Assembly (NCBI GenBank): GCA_944380885.1
Contig: CALWIZ010000027.1
Location: 1 to 37,476 of the forward strand
Origin: an uncultured Clostridia bacterium
GTDB lineage: Bacteria > Bacillota > Clostridia > Oscillospirales > Acutalibacteraceae
Direction of reading: 5' to 3'
DNA length: 37,476 nt
Part shown: in pieces, positions 1 through 7,413 of the stretch
Numbering within the stretch: position 1 is the stretch's first letter
Layout of the letters: each line of letters opens with the position of its first letter
Translations under genes and position numbers: made by a program
Notes under the pieces: model-generated
The model's input: the letters and a program-made list of their open reading frames with translations, nothing else
Told to the model about the DNA's origin: nothing
Database searches by the model: none

Positions 1-18
1 ACTGAATATCCACATCTG

Positions 19-43
19 AAAAGCCGCTTTTCGCGGCTTTTTT
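19..43 (+). terminator. Rho-independent terminator
   Basis: A 9-bp perfect stem (19-27 with 33-41) closes a 5-nt loop and runs into a T tract. It would terminate a transcript entering from the left, outside the window. Confidence 0.75.
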
Positions 44-526
44 CATTTTGCTCCTCACGCGGTTTTATTTGGCGGTTTCCACCTTGACAACCTTTGTAAA
101 GATATAAACGGTATAGGCGTTACCGGCTATATAAATGATATGGAAGACAAACCATCGGCAGAATATCGTATCGCCGGATGGAAACAAGACTATCTTAAAT
201 TAAAGCATTATCGATACATACGCAATCAGATTGCCCATGAAAACTATGCAGAAGAAGAAAATATGTCTTCTCTGGAGGACACGGTATGGCTTGATAATTT
301 TTATAATCGTATTATGAATCAAACCGATCCTTTGGCATTATACTACAAAGAAACTGTCTATCAACAAGTTACAAAGCCCGCTCAAACTGTGACGCCTAAA
401 AATGTTTCGGCCGCTTCATCATCTTACCGGAAATATAAAAAGGACAGAAAGCCTGTCGGTTGTGCAGTAATGCTTATAGCAGGGTTAGTAATTATTCTGT
501 CACTGATCGTTCTTTTCTTTTTGTAA
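20..526 (+). pseudogene. 5'-truncated DUF6548-like membrane protein remnant
   Basis: The frame is open from 20, just after a TGA at 17-19, to the stop at 524-526. The first ATG is at 140 and has no ribosome binding site. The sequence upstream of that ATG (about 83-139, beginning LDNLCKDINGIG) already reads like the body of the protein, so the native start appears lost. The middle part, with KHYRYIRNQIAH and a DPLALYYK segment, resembles a small family I recall as DUF6548, common in gut Clostridia accessory DNA. The C-terminus is a basic stretch followed by one hydrophobic helix of about 20 residues ending at the stop, suggesting a tail-anchored membrane protein. Sequence before about position 80 looks unrelated, consistent with a recombination junction. 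The family name is from memory; the truncation is inferred from the frame. Confidence 0.5.
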
Positions 527-652
527 TCCTATACTTTTCTGTTTTATGTGATTTGTTTTTCTCGATTTTTCCATTAGACTTTTATATGTTTCATTCTTTA
601 CCGAAGCAATTTGGTTCGGCGATGAAATGTTTGTCACTTTTGGATTTGTACT

Positions 653-688
653 GCACTGCACGGACAGTAATGCCGTGCAGTGCTTTTT
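653..688 (+). terminator. Rho-independent terminator, 11-bp stem
   Basis: A perfect 11-bp inverted repeat (653-663 with 673-683) encloses a 9-nt loop and is followed by five T residues. It ends transcription from the left before the small gene at 882. Confidence 0.85.
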
Positions 689-811
689 CTTTGATCAGTT
701 TGTGAATCTACTGAGTAGCGGCCCCGGCAAAGGTTTTTGCAAAAAACATACAGATGCTTTTTGTCACATTTTCTATAAAAGTTTTTTGTTCTTCACAAAT
801 CTACAAAATCA

Positions 812-840
812 TTGATTTTAGAGATGGTTGTCTGTATAAT
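812..840 (+). promoter_or_regulatory. Sigma-A-type promoter for the 882 gene
   Basis: TTGATT (812-817) and TATAAT (835-840) are separated by 17 bp. The predicted start is about 35 nt upstream of the ATG at 882. Confidence 0.7.
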
Positions 841-881
841 TATTTCGTATTATTGTATCCACTTAAAAGTGAGGTCTATAA

Positions 882-1088
882 ATGGACGAAAATAGATTGA
901 AAGCTTTTGAAGATATGCTAAAAGCCATCCTTTCCCAGTATAACTCAACTGTGGAAAAGATGGCAAAGCTCAAGGCTGAGGGCAAAGAGAAAACTGTAAC
1001 CTACCACCAACTTTTTGCCAATAAACTGCAACTTCAGGCTATGTTGTCCTATTACAGAGCGTATGGGCTGTTAGAGGATGAGAAATAA
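882..1088 (+). CDS. Small hypothetical protein (68 aa), helical
   Basis: A 68-residue, charged and apparently all-helical protein (many Lys, Glu, Ala and Leu; likely coiled coil over residues 5-35). It contains no cysteines, signal peptide or membrane segment. The start at 882 follows an AGTGAGG-type ribosome binding site and lies downstream of a good promoter, so it is probably expressed. I recall near-identical small ORFs in the cargo regions of conjugative elements of Lachnospiraceae and Ruminococcaceae, but I do not know a function. It is followed by the GIY-YIG gene with a 66-nt gap and may be co-transcribed with it. Confidence 0.6.
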   Translation: MDENRLKAFEDMLKAILSQYNSTVEKMAKLKAEGKEKTVTYHQLFANKLQLQAMLSYYRAYGLLEDEK

Positions 1089-1154
1089 GAACCAGTAATC
1101 ATAAGATTAACATGTATAGATGTAGAGAATTACAGAAAAGATTGGGGAATGACT

Positions 1155-1985
1155 ATGGCGATCAGTAAAAAACTTGAAATGATCTATCACAATGGGCAGC
1201 CGGACGGCATTCGTTCCATTCGGCGAAACCTTTCTACTATGACGACCTATGTCATTCCAAGGCCGCTACTTTCAGAAGCAAAAAATATCTCCGGTATTAA
1301 CCGTCCGGGAATATACTATCTGATCAATGAAGATGACGGAAATAAGATTGTGCAGCTTTATATTGGGCAAACCCGGAATGGTATTACCCGGCTTGACGAT
1401 CACAATCGTTCCAAAGATTTTTGGAATAAAGCAATTATGTTTCTTGCTGAAAGTAAAACTTTTACGCTGGATATGATCAGCGGTCTTGAAAAATTTGCAA
1501 TTATAAAAGCGCAGGAATCCAAACGGTATAAGGTTGAAAACAATATCGTGCCGAAATATGAGATTGATGAGTATGACCTTGCGGCAGTGGAGGAAATCTA
1601 CGAGGAAATCCAGTTTATTATGGCAACACAAGGCTACAAGATGAATGACGCAAAAAGCACATTAAATGAAGCAGATATATTACATACGACACGTAATGGC
1701 ATTACAGCTTTCGGGATATATGACAGTGAAAAATTTGATGTACTGGAAGGTTCGCAAATCAATATTGATAAACCCGCACATCTGCAAAAGTATAATCGAC
1801 AAAGGGAAGAACTTATCTCTCAACAATCCATCGTGAATGTTGACGGTAAAAATATTTTAAAAGTGACACTAGATTTTAAAACGCCCAGCGGAGCCAGTGA
1901 TTTTGTTCTCGGCGGTTCCACAAACGGCTGGGTGGAATGGAAAAATAGAGACGGTAAAACTTTGGATGAGCTGTACAGGAAATAA
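1155..1985 (+). CDS. GIY-YIG nuclease-like protein with DUF4357 C-terminus
   Basis: A 276-aa protein. The N-terminal part carries a GIY-YIG-type core: PGIYYL at 51-56, LYIGQT at 68-73 with Arg75, and Glu112 in GLEKFAI as a likely metal ligand. The last 60 or so residues (SGASDFVLGGSTNGWVEWK region) match the DUF4357 module often attached to GIY-YIG or restriction-linked proteins. The start is set at ATG 1155 because GGGG at 1144-1147 lies about 7 nt upstream; an ATG at 1149 sits too close to it. Proteins of this kind are typical of defence islands and mobile elements, and a restriction-gene stub lies immediately downstream. A role in DNA cleavage or modification sensing is inference. Confidence 0.8.
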   Translation: MAISKKLEMIYHNGQPDGIRSIRRNLSTMTTYVIPRPLLSEAKNISGINRPGIYYLINEDDGNKIVQLYIGQTRNGITRLDDHNRSKDFWNKAIMFLAESKTFTLDMISGLEKFAIIKAQESKRYKVENNIVPKYEIDEYDLAAVEEIYEEIQFIMATQGYKMNDAKSTLNEADILHTTRNGITAFGIYDSEKFDVLEGSQINIDKPAHLQKYNRQREELISQQSIVNVDGKNILKVTLDFKTPSGASDFVLGGSTNGWVEWKNRDGKTLDELYRK

Positions 1986-2049
1986 AGAACATATCAATTA
2001 AAATCATTTTGGGATATTTGACCGATTCAGGCAAAAAGGAGGGCTGCCA

Positions 2050-2274
2050 GTGATTTTAGATAAAAAGCAAATGACCGAAGACGATATCAAGCCACATTAC
2101 ATCACGCCCGCATTACAGGCTAAATGGGGCCTTGGCCGTATGACAATGGAGACAAAAATCACCGACGGCCGCATAAAAATTAAAGGTAATATCAGGCAGG
2201 AAATAATCGCCATGCATGGTGTATGTGCCGACCATTTGTTCAAATATTGTTTCAGTCATAATAAAAAACTCTGA
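2050..2274 (+). pseudogene. hsdR: Type I restriction enzyme R subunit, N-terminal stub
   Basis: A GTG start at 2050 follows a strong AAGGAGGG ribosome binding site (2036-2043). Residues 1-48 (MTEDDIKPHYITPAL, then METKITDGRIKIKGN) match the beginning of HsdR-type restriction subunits, which number roughly 800-1100 residues. After about residue 50 the similarity stops and the frame ends at residue 74. The catalytic nuclease motif and the helicase motor are absent, so it cannot act as a restriction enzyme. No hsdM or hsdS is present in the window. This is a decayed restriction locus; the intact start signals suggest recent truncation by deletion or insertion. Confidence 0.7.
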
Positions 2275-2370
2275 ATATTCCGCTTTAAAATTCATTTATA
2301 TGTTGCAAGCAGTTAAAAAATTGATTTATTATAATCATACATAAAAATACCTGTGTTATTCGAAATTAAA

Positions 2371-2445
2371 ATGATTGACCTGGCCGGCGGAAATGGCACC
2401 GCCGAATCCGTGAGCCATGCCATCACCGTTTATTGCAAAGCATAA
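2371..2445 (+). other. Short ORF or C-terminal gene fragment
   Basis: A 24-codon frame (MIDLAGGNGTAESVSHAITV, then YCKA) is open back to a stop at 2332. It has no ribosome binding site of its own and looks like the 3' end of a lost gene. I do not recognise the parent family. Its stop overlaps the ribosome binding site of the SDR gene. Confidence 0.3.
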
Positions 2446-2460
2446 AGGAGATATTTATAT

Positions 2461-3252
2461 ATGCGTAAGGTAGTTGTGATTACAGGCGGCACAAGCGGAA
2501 TCGGTGCAGCTTGTACGGAACGCTTCGCCGCAAAGGGGTATGCTGTTTACACAATAAGCCGTCATGAAAGACACATGGAGAATGTCGTTTCTTTATGTGC
2601 AGATGTAACGGATACCGTCTCTCTGTCACAGCAGATTGAGGCAGTGATTGAAAAGGAAAGCCGTATTGACGTCCTTGTGTGCTGCGCGGGCTTCGGAATT
2701 TCAGGCGCGTTGGAGTATACCGAATCGGACGATGCCCACCGGCAGCTTGAGGTAAATCTGTTCGGTACCGATAATGCTGTAAAAGCCGTTTTACCGCAAA
2801 TGCGCAAACAGGGATACGGAAAAATTATCGCCGTCAGTTCTGTGGCAGCTTGCATAGCCATTCCTTTTCAGGGCTGGTACTCCGTTTCAAAAGCGGCAAT
2901 CAATGCCTATATCCTTGCCCTTGCAAATGAAGTCCGTCCTTGGGGAATCCGGGTATGTGCGGTAATGCCGGGAGATATTCAAACCGAGTTTACTTCTGCC
3001 CGCCAAAAATCAGCAGTGGGTGACGAAGTATATGAAGGCCGCATTTCACGCAGTGTTTTCCGCATGGAGAAGGACGAACAAAACGGAATGTCTCCCAAAA
3101 CCGTGGCACGCAAAATCGTCCGTCTTGCAGGCAAAAGAAAAGTGAAACCTCTTTGTTCTGTTGGCCTTTCCTATCAGTTGGTCTGCCTGCTGGCAAAGCT
3201 TTTACCTGCCCGTATTTTAAACTATATTGTATTTTACCTTTACGGCAAATAA
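2461..3252 (+). CDS. Short-chain dehydrogenase/reductase (SDR)
   Basis: A 263-aa classical SDR with all family landmarks: nucleotide-binding TGGTSGIG at 8-15, CCAG (the NNAG position) at 74-77, Asn99, the catalytic Ser at about 126-127, and YSVSK (Tyr140, Lys144). PGDIQTEF at 170-177 is the usual post-catalytic PG motif. Residues 33-37 after strand 2 contain Ser-Arg-His, which favours NADP(H) over NAD(H), but this is weak evidence. The C-terminal tail is hydrophobic and basic and could associate with membrane. The substrate is unknown. The ribosome binding site AAAGGAG lies at 2444-2450. It is flanked by gene fragments, so it is probably cargo of the accessory segment. Confidence 0.88.
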   Translation: MRKVVVITGGTSGIGAACTERFAAKGYAVYTISRHERHMENVVSLCADVTDTVSLSQQIEAVIEKESRIDVLVCCAGFGISGALEYTESDDAHRQLEVNLFGTDNAVKAVLPQMRKQGYGKIIAVSSVAACIAIPFQGWYSVSKAAINAYILALANEVRPWGIRVCAVMPGDIQTEFTSARQKSAVGDEVYEGRISRSVFRMEKDEQNGMSPKTVARKIVRLAGKRKVKPLCSVGLSYQLVCLLAKLLPARILNYIVFYLYGK

Positions 3253-3342
3253 AACTATCAAAGAAAAGTCAAGTGGCAGGAAACTAAAATAATATGTTTG
3301 TTTAGCAATACTTCCTTTGATATCTTAATCGACGAGGTGAGA

Positions 3343-3399
3343 ATGAAGCTTGCCGAAAGTGAACAGATTGAAGTACAGTATTATATGGTGCTGCTTTAA
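3343..3399 (+). other. 18-codon ORF, possible gene fragment
   Basis: ATG at 3343 follows a GAGGTGAG-like ribosome binding site and the frame ends at TAA 3397. The same frame is open back to the SDR stop codon. It is probably a remnant of another gene; no family is recognised. Confidence 0.25.
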
Positions 3400-3405
3400 A
3401 TAGCC

Positions 3406-3434
3406 CCATCGGCGTTGTGCCCATACGCCGATGG
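3406..3434 (-). terminator. Hairpin, likely terminator for the HTH ORF
   Basis: A perfect 10-bp inverted repeat (3406-3415 with 3425-3434) lies just beyond the stop of the leftward HTH ORF. The T run on that strand is short, so termination may be weak. Confidence 0.5.
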
Positions 3435-3452
3435 AGCGTTCATTTATTTACA

Positions 3453-3941
3453 TTATTTCTTTATGGTTTCCATAAATTTATCAATTAACCTGTAGTATGT
3501 CCGGTTCTTTGTTTTTACCAGTTGGATCGGTTCGGACAAGTAAGCGATCAATTCGGTTTTTCGGCAGTACTGCTTTCCGCGGATGATAATTCCATACATT
3601 TTGTGTTTCCGTACCATTTCATTGAAACACTGCGGATTTATGCCCGTAATTTCAGACGCTTGCTTTATGGGCAGGGCTTCAGGAAGCTCTGCCCATTCAT
3701 TATTCAGCCACCTCGCGAACGCCTCGCTGTTATCTTCTGTAATCTCAACTGTTATTTCCGGCTTTTCCTTTTTTCCGCTCGGGAATTTACCGGTAAGGCT
3801 GGCAATAAGCACCTTATCGTTTGAAAGCCGTTTCCTAAACGCCCTGACATCCTCGACACGTACCAAATACTTATGCGTTGCATGTCCTGTGTTCTCGTGA
3901 GGTATCAAATACAAAAAGCGTGTACCTGACCGACCAGGCAC
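3453..3941 (-). pseudogene. Excisionase-like HTH protein, probably 5'-truncated
   Basis: A leftward frame of up to 162 codons. Residues 88-136 (ALPIKQASEITGINPQCFNE and RGKQYCRKTELIAYL) form a MerR/excisionase-type helix-turn-helix, as in phage and conjugative-element Xis proteins. The N-terminal part has no recognised domain. The only start upstream of most of the protein is a GTG at 3941, which lies inside a terminator hairpin (3915-3953) and has no ribosome binding site; the frame stays open further upstream. The gene has probably lost its 5' end where the accessory segment meets core DNA. It is possible, but less likely, that a shorter form is translated from an internal start. Confidence 0.5.
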
Positions 3942-3953
3942 ACGCTTTTTTAT
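3915..3953 (-). terminator. Strong terminator at the accessory/core junction
   Basis: Inverted repeat arms of about 16 nt (aaaaagcgtgt and its partner, with one mismatch) run from 3915 to 3953 with T runs on both strands. It lies 13 nt beyond the DUF4380-like gene and ends that leftward transcript; it could also work rightward. The HTH ORF begins within it. Confidence 0.8.
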
Positions 3954-3965
3954 TTTAAGACAGCT

Positions 3966-4898
3966 TTAAAGCTTTGAAAGCATATTTTCTATTGAACTGT
4001 CATTTTTGAAATCAATGTCACAGGGTCTCTTGTAAAGCGACCAGCTTTCCGTAAGTTCTGAAACCTCACCCGGCTGTACGGTTTTAAGCTCGCTTAAAGA
4101 CTCAACCTCAATCATATTTTCATTGGTATAGGTCTCAAATGAGCAGCCGCCGTCCGGATACTCGGCATACGGGTGCTTTGTATCAAATCTCTTGCAGAAA
4201 ACATTGTCGTTAAGGCAGTAGTAAACCGTGCCGCAGTCAAGATCAAAACCGAGCTTTATAGGCTCCGCAGCATTTTCATCCTGCCTTAAAGTGACATACT
4301 TCCTGCCCCAGTAAATTCTGTCGCTGCTCATATCGGTATAAGGCCATACGGATATGATGCGGTTGGAAAGCAGCCCCGTATCCTTTGTGTTCATCGGAAT
4401 TATAAGACAACCGCCCTTTTCGGAAACCGAAAGTCCCCATACCGAAAACTTTTTCGCCTTGTCGGATATGTTCTTTACTTTCATTATAACCTGCATATTG
4501 GCGTCATCAGGATCCATTTTTATTTCAAGAGTCTTGGCAACGCCGTTTTCCTTTTCCTCTGCCGGAGTGAATACCGCTCCGTATTCGGTAATCTCATAAT
4601 CTACCGGGTCAAGGTCAGGATAATATGTATCCGGGTACGCCTCAGGGGACACCCATATTCTGTGGCCGCCTAAGTTTTCCCATTTTCTGCCCTCGCCGAA
4701 ATAATCAGTGAACTCTTTGTCGTCCTTAGGCGGAAAAGCGTCGCGGTTGCTGCACATTATATTCTGTCCGCCGACATATCCGAAACGGATTATCCTCGGT
4801 CCGATGTCGACGGTCACATACGCCTCGATAGTTCCGTTTGAAACGCAGAGACATTTCCCGTAATTCTTGAAAGAATCGATTTCCCTGATGCTTACCAT
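3966..4898 (-). CDS. DUF4380-like beta-sandwich protein
   Basis: A 310-aa soluble protein without signal peptide. The N-terminus has the pattern SNGTIEAYVTVDIGPRIIRF, then VGGQN, which I associate with DUF4380-type proteins having a galactose-mutarotase-like beta-sandwich fold. The aromatic-rich segment HRIWVSPEAYPDTYYPD follows at about 80-96. A carbohydrate-binding or carbohydrate-processing role is plausible from the fold alone; no substrate can be named. ATG 4898 follows a GGAG ribosome binding site that lies within the last codons of tmcAL, with a 3-nt gap between the genes, so translation is probably coupled. Confidence 0.65.
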   Translation of the reverse strand: MVSIREIDSFKNYGKCLCVSNGTIEAYVTVDIGPRIIRFGYVGGQNIMCSNRDAFPPKDDKEFTDYFGEGRKWENLGGHRIWVSPEAYPDTYYPDLDPVDYEITEYGAVFTPAEEKENGVAKTLEIKMDPDDANMQVIMKVKNISDKAKKFSVWGLSVSEKGGCLIIPMNTKDTGLLSNRIISVWPYTDMSSDRIYWGRKYVTLRQDENAAEPIKLGFDLDCGTVYYCLNDNVFCKRFDTKHPYAEYPDGGCSFETYTNENMIEVESLSELKTVQPGEVSELTESWSLYKRPCDIDFKNDSSIENMLSKL

Positions 4899-4901
4899 TT
4901 T

Positions 4902-6074
4902 TCAACACTCCGTTTTTATAATTTTTTCGGTATATTCAGCCCCGCAGGGTCTGATTTCAGGCAGAGCAAGCGCAAAAAGGTCGGTAGCATGGCATTCGGC
5001 TTCAAAAAGCCATTTTGCGTCCGCAGAAAGCTTTGCTGTATCGGCTGCGCGCGTAATTACCGGAACAGGCGACAAAGGCGCATTACGCCTTAACAGCTCT
5101 TCACCCGCCTTGCTGAAGCCGAGAACTCTGACATACGGCACCGGCTTCATAAAAAACCTGCTGTCAATGCCTAAAAACGCGTTCAGAACAAGTCGTCTTA
5201 TCCTCGCGTGAGTATAGCGCTTTACCTTAACTGTATCATACAGTTCTTCAAGCCCGGTTGCAACCCTTATTGCCGAAAAAAGCTTATTTTCTATTCCCTC
5301 GCTTATATCGGGCAATTTTTTAAGCTCATCTATGGTTTTTGCGCGGAGAACTGCGAGCACCGCTCTTTCGATTCGCCTTATATCCGCGATACTGCCGCTT
5401 TCAAAAAGATTAAGAACGCGGTCCGGCATATAGGTGCGGCAGAAATTTCGGTCGCCCTCAAGCAGCTTTTGTCTTAAAAGCGATGCCGATGCGTATCCGC
5501 CTGCCGCTGCAGTCGAATCGTGAGCCGCTCCCTTTCTCGTAACAGTCAAAAACTCAAAACCCGCGTTTATCTTTTTTGCCGCCAGCATATATTCTGCCGC
5601 GAGGTTATTGTTAGCGCCTGAGAGAAGTCCTTTAGCAATTCCGGAACCTTCCGCCGCTTTTTCCCTCGCCGCGGCAAAGGTGATACCGGTGGCGAGCAGC
5701 TTTGAGACCGTACTTGAAAATTCTGCGCTTTCAAGCACTACGCAGGCTTCCGCCAGCTGCTTTATCTCACCGCACTCACTTCCGAACATAAGACTGTCAC
5801 ATCCTGCCGCTTTAAGCACGGACACGCCTCCGAGCGCGAAATTCTGCGCCGTTGAAAGCGAATAGCTTACCGGAAGCTCAAGTACAAGGTCGGCTCCGCA
5901 CATAAGCGCCGCCTTAGCCCTTATACGCTTGTCCGCTATTGCGACATCGCCGCGCTGAACAAAATTTCCGCTCATGGCGACAACCGCTGCGCCGTACTTT
6001 TTCGCCTCCCGTATCAGATAAATATGACCGGTGTGCAGAGGATTAAATTCCGCTATTATACCTACAGCTGACAA
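4902..6074 (-). CDS. tmcAL: tRNA(Met) cytidine acetate ligase TmcAL
   Basis: A 390-aa protein (family about 380-420 aa, formerly YlbM/DUF795) with the nucleotidyltransferase signature GIIAEFNPLHTGH at 5-17, including the HxGH motif at 14-17. The conserved AMSGNFVQRGD segment is at 33-43 and ADLVLELPV at 61-69. In Bacillus the enzyme uses ATP and free acetate to form N4-acetylcytidine at the wobble position of elongator tRNA-Met. The start is a TTG (6072-6074), supported by the family N-terminus, with only a weak GTGAG ribosome binding site; an alternative ATG is out of frame. It is transcribed divergently from ackA and leads a two-gene unit with the DUF4380-like gene. Confidence 0.92.
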   Translation of the reverse strand: MSAVGIIAEFNPLHTGHIYLIREAKKYGAAVVAMSGNFVQRGDVAIADKRIRAKAALMCGADLVLELPVSYSLSTAQNFALGGVSVLKAAGCDSLMFGSECGEIKQLAEACVVLESAEFSSTVSKLLATGITFAAAREKAAEGSGIAKGLLSGANNNLAAEYMLAAKKINAGFEFLTVTRKGAAHDSTAAAGGYASASLLRQKLLEGDRNFCRTYMPDRVLNLFESGSIADIRRIERAVLAVLRAKTIDELKKLPDISEGIENKLFSAIRVATGLEELYDTVKVKRYTHARIRRLVLNAFLGIDSRFFMKPVPYVRVLGFSKAGEELLRRNAPLSPVPVITRAADTAKLSADAKWLFEAECHATDLFALALPEIRPCGAEYTEKIIKTEC

Positions 6075-6099
6075 AATCTCACATCATTTCAAAAAAAAC

Positions 6100-6128
6100 T
6101 TGAAAAAAACGCTTATATAAAGTATTAT
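6100..6128 (+). promoter_or_regulatory. Promoter for ackA-galK
   Basis: TTGAAA (6100-6105), a 17-bp spacer and TATTAT (6123-6128). It overlaps the divergent tmcAL promoter at the -10 region. Confidence 0.7.
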
Positions 6129-6153
6129 ATATTAGTTAAGGAATACTTTTCAA
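6124..6153 (-). promoter_or_regulatory. Promoter for tmcAL
   Basis: Read leftward: TTGAAA (6153-6148), an 18-bp spacer and TATAAT (6129-6124). Its -10 element overlaps that of the ackA promoter, so the two cannot be occupied together. Confidence 0.65.
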
Positions 6154-6198
6154 GAAGTTTTTATATTACCCTGATTTTTTTTACGGAGGATGTAGGAA

Positions 6199-7395
6199 AT
6201 GAAGATTTTTGTTGTAAATGCGGGCAGCTCTTCGCTCAAATATCAGCTCATTGATATGGATAATGAGCAGGTGCTCGCAAAAGGACTATGCGAAAGAATA
6301 GGCGTAAGCGGCGCTATCTCACACAAAGCGGCTGACGGGCGCACTTACTCAGCCGAAACTCCCATGCCGTCACACAGTGAGGCTTTTGAGGCTGTCGTTT
6401 ACGCGCTGACCAAAAGTGAAGCTAAGGTTATCGACTCGTTTGACGAAATATCGGCTATCGGTCACAGAATAGTACAAGGCGGCAGCATTTTCCCGGAATC
6501 CTGTCTTATCACTCCTGACGTGCTTGATAAAATTGAGCAGCTCGGCGCACTCGCACCGCTCCACAATCCGGCGCACGTCCTCGCGATCCGTGCCTGCATA
6601 AAGACTTTCGGAGATAAAATTCCGCAGGTTGCCGTTTTTGACACTTCTTTTCACCAGACAATGCCTCCGAAGGCTTATATGTATCCCCTGCCGTATGAGT
6701 ACTATGAAAAATACGGCGTCCGCAAGTACGGCGCGCACGGTACGTCACACCGCTATGTAAGCGACAGGGTTGCCGCAATAGAGGGCAAACCTAAAAAAGA
6801 TATAAAGATAATCACCTGCCACCTCGGAAACGGATGCTCAATCACAGCCATACAAGGCGGCGTATGCGTTGATACTTCTATGGGCTTTACCCCGCTTGAC
6901 GGCTTTATGATGGGAACCCGCACCGGTACACTTGACCCATCCGCGCTTACTTACATAGCCGAAAAAGAACACCTTTCACCAGCTGATGTAAACCGAATTT
7001 GCAACAAAGAATCAGGTATGCTCGGAATTTCCGGTGTCTCAAACGACAACCGTGATATTACCGCCGCTGCCGCCGCCGGCAATGAGCGCGCGCAGCTTGC
7101 GGTTGATATGCAGCGCTATGAGATACTGAAGTTTGTAGGTTCTTACATTGCTGCAATGAACGGTGTTGACGCGATAGCCTTTACCGGAGGAATCGGCGAA
7201 AATGATCCGGACCTGCGCAAATATGTGTGTGATAACCTGAGTTTTATGGGTCTTAAAATAGATGACGAAAAGAATGCTATTCGCGGCAAGGAAATAAAAA
7301 TCTCAACCGACGACAGCAAGGTAAACGTCTATGTAATACCCACCAACGAGGAGCTTGCCATTGCGAGGGATACGCTCGCTATAATCTCAAAATAA
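6199..7395 (+). CDS. ackA: Acetate kinase
   Basis: A 398-aa protein, full length for the family (about 400 aa). It interconverts acetyl phosphate plus ADP and acetate plus ATP, the ATP-yielding step of acetate fermentation in the cytoplasm. Family signatures are present: VNAGSSSLKY at 6-15, ITCHLGNGCSI in the middle, GFMMGTRTGTLDPS and FTGGIGEND. The ATG follows a TTACGGAGG ribosome binding site. Phosphotransacetylase (pta), the usual neighbour, is not in the window; instead a galactokinase-family gene follows after 18 nt, so the two are probably co-transcribed. Confidence 0.97.
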   Translation: MKIFVVNAGSSSLKYQLIDMDNEQVLAKGLCERIGVSGAISHKAADGRTYSAETPMPSHSEAFEAVVYALTKSEAKVIDSFDEISAIGHRIVQGGSIFPESCLITPDVLDKIEQLGALAPLHNPAHVLAIRACIKTFGDKIPQVAVFDTSFHQTMPPKAYMYPLPYEYYEKYGVRKYGAHGTSHRYVSDRVAAIEGKPKKDIKIITCHLGNGCSITAIQGGVCVDTSMGFTPLDGFMMGTRTGTLDPSALTYIAEKEHLSPADVNRICNKESGMLGISGVSNDNRDITAAAAAGNERAQLAVDMQRYEILKFVGSYIAAMNGVDAIAFTGGIGENDPDLRKYVCDNLSFMGLKIDDEKNAIRGKEIKISTDDSKVNVYVIPTNEELAIARDTLAIISK

Positions 7396-7413
7396 TTTTA
7401 CCGGAGGTATGTC

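Larger units (their letters stand above)
527..881. other. Intergenic stretch in accessory segment
   Basis: No convincing gene lies here. The short frames over 460-815 have no ribosome binding site and biased, low-complexity composition. The stretch holds a strong terminator (653-688) and a good promoter (812-840), listed separately. Confidence 0.6.

Noticed and set aside
460..815. Two short plus-strand frames (81 and 62 codons)
   Set aside because: They cross a strong terminator, have no ribosome binding site and resemble no protein family.
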